From: Lachnoclostridium sp.
GTDB lineage: Bacteria > Bacteroidota > Bacteroidia > Bacteroidales > Muribaculaceae
Direction: 5' to 3'
Assembly: GCA_023667185.1 (NCBI GenBank)
Contig: JAMPAP010000001.1
Span: 116,096 to 165,228, forward strand
Length of the DNA: 49,133 nucleotides
The notes beneath the pieces were generated by a model, which saw nothing but the letters and a program-made list of their open reading frames with translations, was not told the DNA's origin and did no database searches. Positions 47,037-49,133 of this stretch are shown here, piece after piece. Position 1 is the first letter of the stretch; each line of letters opens with the position of its first letter. Position numbers and translations under genes: made by a program.

Positions 47037-48860
47037 ATGAAACGATCATTTTTCTTATTCGCTGCATTGCTGATGCTTGCCTTGGCTGCGAAAGCTGAGG
47101 TCAAAATCAAAGCCGCCGAGGGTTGGCTCGAAACTGCCTGGGTGGAATGGTACGCCTTGCCCGATATTACTTCTTATAACGTTTATGTCAGTCTCTCAGG
47201 CGCTGACAGTTGGACGAAGCTCGATGATGAGCTCGTGCGCGGTTACGGCGGTTATGGCCGTGCCGATGCTCTGGGCCTGAAAGCTGATACCTATAGCCTG
47301 AAAGTGGTGCCGGTAAGGAATGGAGTCGAACTCGCTGACGAGGCCACCGTGGCTGACAATCTTGTGGTGAAAGCTCACGACCGCTCCGGCTACGCCCACT
47401 TCGGCCGCGATACCGAGGGATTACATGAGGGCGTAGGCGCCTACCGCAACGATGGCACGCTGAAGGATGATGCCATAGTGCTATATGTATCAGCCAAAAA
47501 CGCCAAAACCATTACCGTGACATGGCCCTACACGGCTACTTCGCAGAAGACCTACACCGGGCTCTACGGCATGATCGAGGGCTACCGCAAATGCGTCTAT
47601 CAGGGCGGACTGAAGCGTCCGCTATGCATCAGAATGATAGGCACCATCACGGCCGACGATATGGACAAGCTCCGCTTCGGCCAGGGTCTCGACATCAAGG
47701 GCGAAAAGGAGTATTCCGAGCTGCCGCTGACCTTCGAGGGCGTGGGCAACGATGCAACTATCTACGGCTTCGGGGTGCAGTTCAGCCAGGTTACAGGTGC
47801 CGAAATGCGCAACATCGGCATCATGCTCTGCAAGGACGACGGCGTGGAGCTCAACAAACACAATTCCCATATCTGGCTGCATAATATCGACGTTTTCTAC
47901 GGCCAGGTAGGTTCTGACGCTGATCAGGTGAAGGGCGACGGCGCTATTGACATCAAGTATTCATCTTACTGTACCGTGGCCTACAACCACTTCTTTGACA
48001 ATGGCAAATGCTGCCTCATTGACCCCAGCAAGTCATACGGCAGCGAGACTCCGGCCGACTATCTGACGTATCATCACAACTGGTTTGACCACGCTGACTC
48101 CCGCCTCCCCCGATGCCGCCACGGCAAAGCATTCCACGTCTACAACAACTACTACGACGGCAACGGCGAATATGGCGTAGGCCTCGCCAGCAACGCTTGC
48201 GCTTTCGTGGAAAACAACTATTTCCGCAACTGTCGCTACCCCATCATCAACTCCGGCCAGGGTACTGACAAAGGCCTCGTTGACTCAAAGCAGAGCAAGA
48301 AAGGTCTCCTCTCGGGCGAGGACGGCGGTGTATGCAAGTTCTGGAACAACCATGTGGAGGGCGCCAAGTCGTTTATCACTCAGAAAGACCAGTATGGCGC
48401 AAATCTCTACGATGCCTACCTCGTTGACTCACGCGACGAAGTGATCCCCGAGACCGTAAAAGCCCTCAAAGCCGAGACCGTAAAGACCCCCACCACCTAC
48501 AGCAACTTCGACACCACCCCGGGTATGATATATGACTCCTATCCCGACGATCCCGAGGAAATCCCCGAACTCCTTACCGGCACCTACGGCTCAGGCCGCT
48601 GCCAGAAAGGTGACTTCAAATGGGAATTTGACAACACCACCGAGGACTCCAATACCGACGTCATCACCGCCCTGAAGACAGCCCTCACCAACTACAAGAG
48701 CTCACTTACGGGCACATTTGACGCCTCAATGACCGGCATCGGCGAAATCAACCTCCGGCCCGAGTCAGCCGAACCCTGCTACGACATCCTCGGCCGCCAC
48801 GTAGCCCCCTCCACCAAAGGCCTCATCATCACCCCCTCCGGCAAGCACCTCAACCGCTAA
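47037..48860 (+). CDS. Secreted PL1-family pectate lyase
   Basis: A 607-residue enzyme that cleaves polygalacturonate by beta-elimination. Signal peptide at residues 1-20. Residues 21-110 form a fibronectin III-like module (WLETAWVEWYALPDITSYNVYVS). The PL1 parallel beta-helix runs from about 150 to 480: VGNDATIYGFGVQFSQ, NIGIMLCKDDGVELNKHNSHIWLHNIDVFYGQVGSDADQVKGDGAIDIKYSSYCTVAYNHFFD, and the Arg-bearing active-site strip HADSRLPRCRHGKAFHVYNNYYDG. The C terminus (YDILGRHVAPSTKGLIITPSGKHL) is a degenerate T9SS-like sorting tag, consistent with export by the system that PorU serves (inference). It is monocistronic, with its own promoter. No SusCD pair is in the window. Confidence 0.92.
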   Translation: MKRSFFLFAALLMLALAAKAEVKIKAAEGWLETAWVEWYALPDITSYNVYVSLSGADSWTKLDDELVRGYGGYGRADALGLKADTYSLKVVPVRNGVELADEATVADNLVVKAHDRSGYAHFGRDTEGLHEGVGAYRNDGTLKDDAIVLYVSAKNAKTITVTWPYTATSQKTYTGLYGMIEGYRKCVYQGGLKRPLCIRMIGTITADDMDKLRFGQGLDIKGEKEYSELPLTFEGVGNDATIYGFGVQFSQVTGAEMRNIGIMLCKDDGVELNKHNSHIWLHNIDVFYGQVGSDADQVKGDGAIDIKYSSYCTVAYNHFFDNGKCCLIDPSKSYGSETPADYLTYHHNWFDHADSRLPRCRHGKAFHVYNNYYDGNGEYGVGLASNACAFVENNYFRNCRYPIINSGQGTDKGLVDSKQSKKGLLSGEDGGVCKFWNNHVEGAKSFITQKDQYGANLYDAYLVDSRDEVIPETVKALKAETVKTPTTYSNFDTTPGMIYDSYPDDPEEIPELLTGTYGSGRCQKGDFKWEFDNTTEDSNTDVITALKTALTNYKSSLTGTFDASMTGIGEINLRPESAEPCYDILGRHVAPSTKGLIITPSGKHLNR

Positions 48861-48863
48861 AAT

Positions 48864-48935
48864 CCCGCCCCCGCTTTCTATCTACAGGCCCTTGACGGGT
48901 GCTTGGATATGTGGGCGGGGGAACTACTCTTTTCT
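48864..48935 (+). terminator. Weak intrinsic terminator after the pectate lyase gene
   Basis: CCCGCCC (48864-48870) pairs with GGGCGGG (48913-48919), followed by a loose pyrimidine run (CTACTCTTTT). The loop is long (about 42 bases) with a small internal GCCC/GGGT hairpin, so it is weaker than the pckA and gapA terminators. Confidence 0.45.
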
Positions 48936-49058
48936 GATTAGGGTTTACCAAAAAGCCTTGCCTCGCTTGACTATTTATGGGTATCGAATTATGTATAGCG
49001 TATTCTCTTAGGCTTTCTGATGATTATGTTTGAAACTTTTTTAGTCGTAAATTCGTTT

Positions 49059-49066
49059 TAATTTTG
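49059..49066 (+). promoter_or_regulatory. -7 box (TAATTTTG) near the window end
   Basis: A perfect TAnnTTTG, 27 bases before a second box at 49086-49093. Both point off the right edge. The region from 48936 to 49058 otherwise shows no gene. Confidence 0.4.
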
Positions 49067-49085
49067 CAGAGTGAGAAATTTTTAT

Positions 49086-49093
49086 TACCTTTG
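49086..49093 (+). promoter_or_regulatory. -7 box (TACCTTTG) near the window end
   Basis: A perfect TAnnTTTG match. An ATG at 49111 opens only a six-codon frame before TAG, so the transcript probably encodes something beyond the window, possibly an RNA or a later start codon. Confidence 0.45.
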
Positions 49094-49133
49094 CAAACAC
49101 GATTACGCTCATGGCTCAGCGTGGCCGATAGTG

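Noticed and set aside
49111-49131. Six-codon frame after the last promoter box as a gene
   Set aside because: Too short to support, and the window ends immediately after it.

Overview
The window reads as chromosomal DNA of a Bacteroidales bacterium, most likely a gut member of the Muribaculaceae or a close relative (inference). The signs are the Bacteroidetes -7 promoter box TAnnTTTG ahead of many genes with no clear Shine-Dalgarno sequence, a PorU sortase of the type IX secretion system, Bacteroidetes-restricted families (DUF3078, DUF4491, DUF4919), a meso-DAP type MurE, an FtsI with a C-terminal PASTA domain, and an ATP-type PckA. No rRNA, tRNA or CRISPR array was found.

Layout. (1) 188-11236, + strand: cell-envelope genes, namely a small secreted protein, a GH25 lysozyme lipoprotein, PorU, a DUF3078 outer-membrane protein, two secreted orphans, a DUF4491 membrane protein, then a 676-residue single-span membrane protein translationally coupled to a U32 peptidase-family protein. 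A 160-bp MITE-like palindrome with a 3-bp target duplication sits immediately before the 676-residue gene. (2) 11237-12313: a small HTH gene (- strand) and a long gene-free stretch with its own reverse-strand promoter box and several nested inverted repeats, a candidate structured RNA. (3) 12314-21252, + strand: pckA, gapA, a DUF6291-like protein, an NSS-family sodium symporter, an AraC regulator, a PAP2 phosphatase fused to a probable beta-barrel, and a RecD-like helicase. (4) 21258-36348, - strand: an intact division and cell-wall (dcw) cluster in the order rsmH, ftsL, ftsI, murE, mraY, murD, ftsW, murG, murC, ftsQ, ftsA, ftsZ, with a promoter box just before rsmH. (5) 36456-36692: a 237-bp nested palindrome where mraZ would often be. 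(6) 36728-42263, - strand: a tight operon of a bifunctional RelA/SpoT enzyme, a PgpH-like c-di-AMP phosphodiesterase, a DUF456 protein and a DUF4919 protein. (7) 42384-45878: an outer-membrane phospholipase A, divergent from a thioredoxin-like lipoprotein, followed by a YifB/ComM ATPase. (8) 46008-46940: a REP-associated (HUH, Y1) transposase-like gene with an extra C-terminal domain, flanked by small hairpins. (9) 47037-48860: a secreted PL1 pectate lyase.

How it fits together: most of the window is core envelope and growth biology, namely peptidoglycan precursor synthesis and septation, T9SS maturation, second-messenger control by (p)ppGpp and c-di-AMP, and central carbon metabolism. The less ordinary content is the non-coding and mobile layer: a family of palindromic hairpins sharing short sequence blocks (near 4911, 15256-15460, 16061 and 36456), a RAYT-type transposase of the kind known to move REP elements, a MITE forming nearly the whole 5' leader of a gene, and a candidate reverse-strand structured RNA ahead of pckA.
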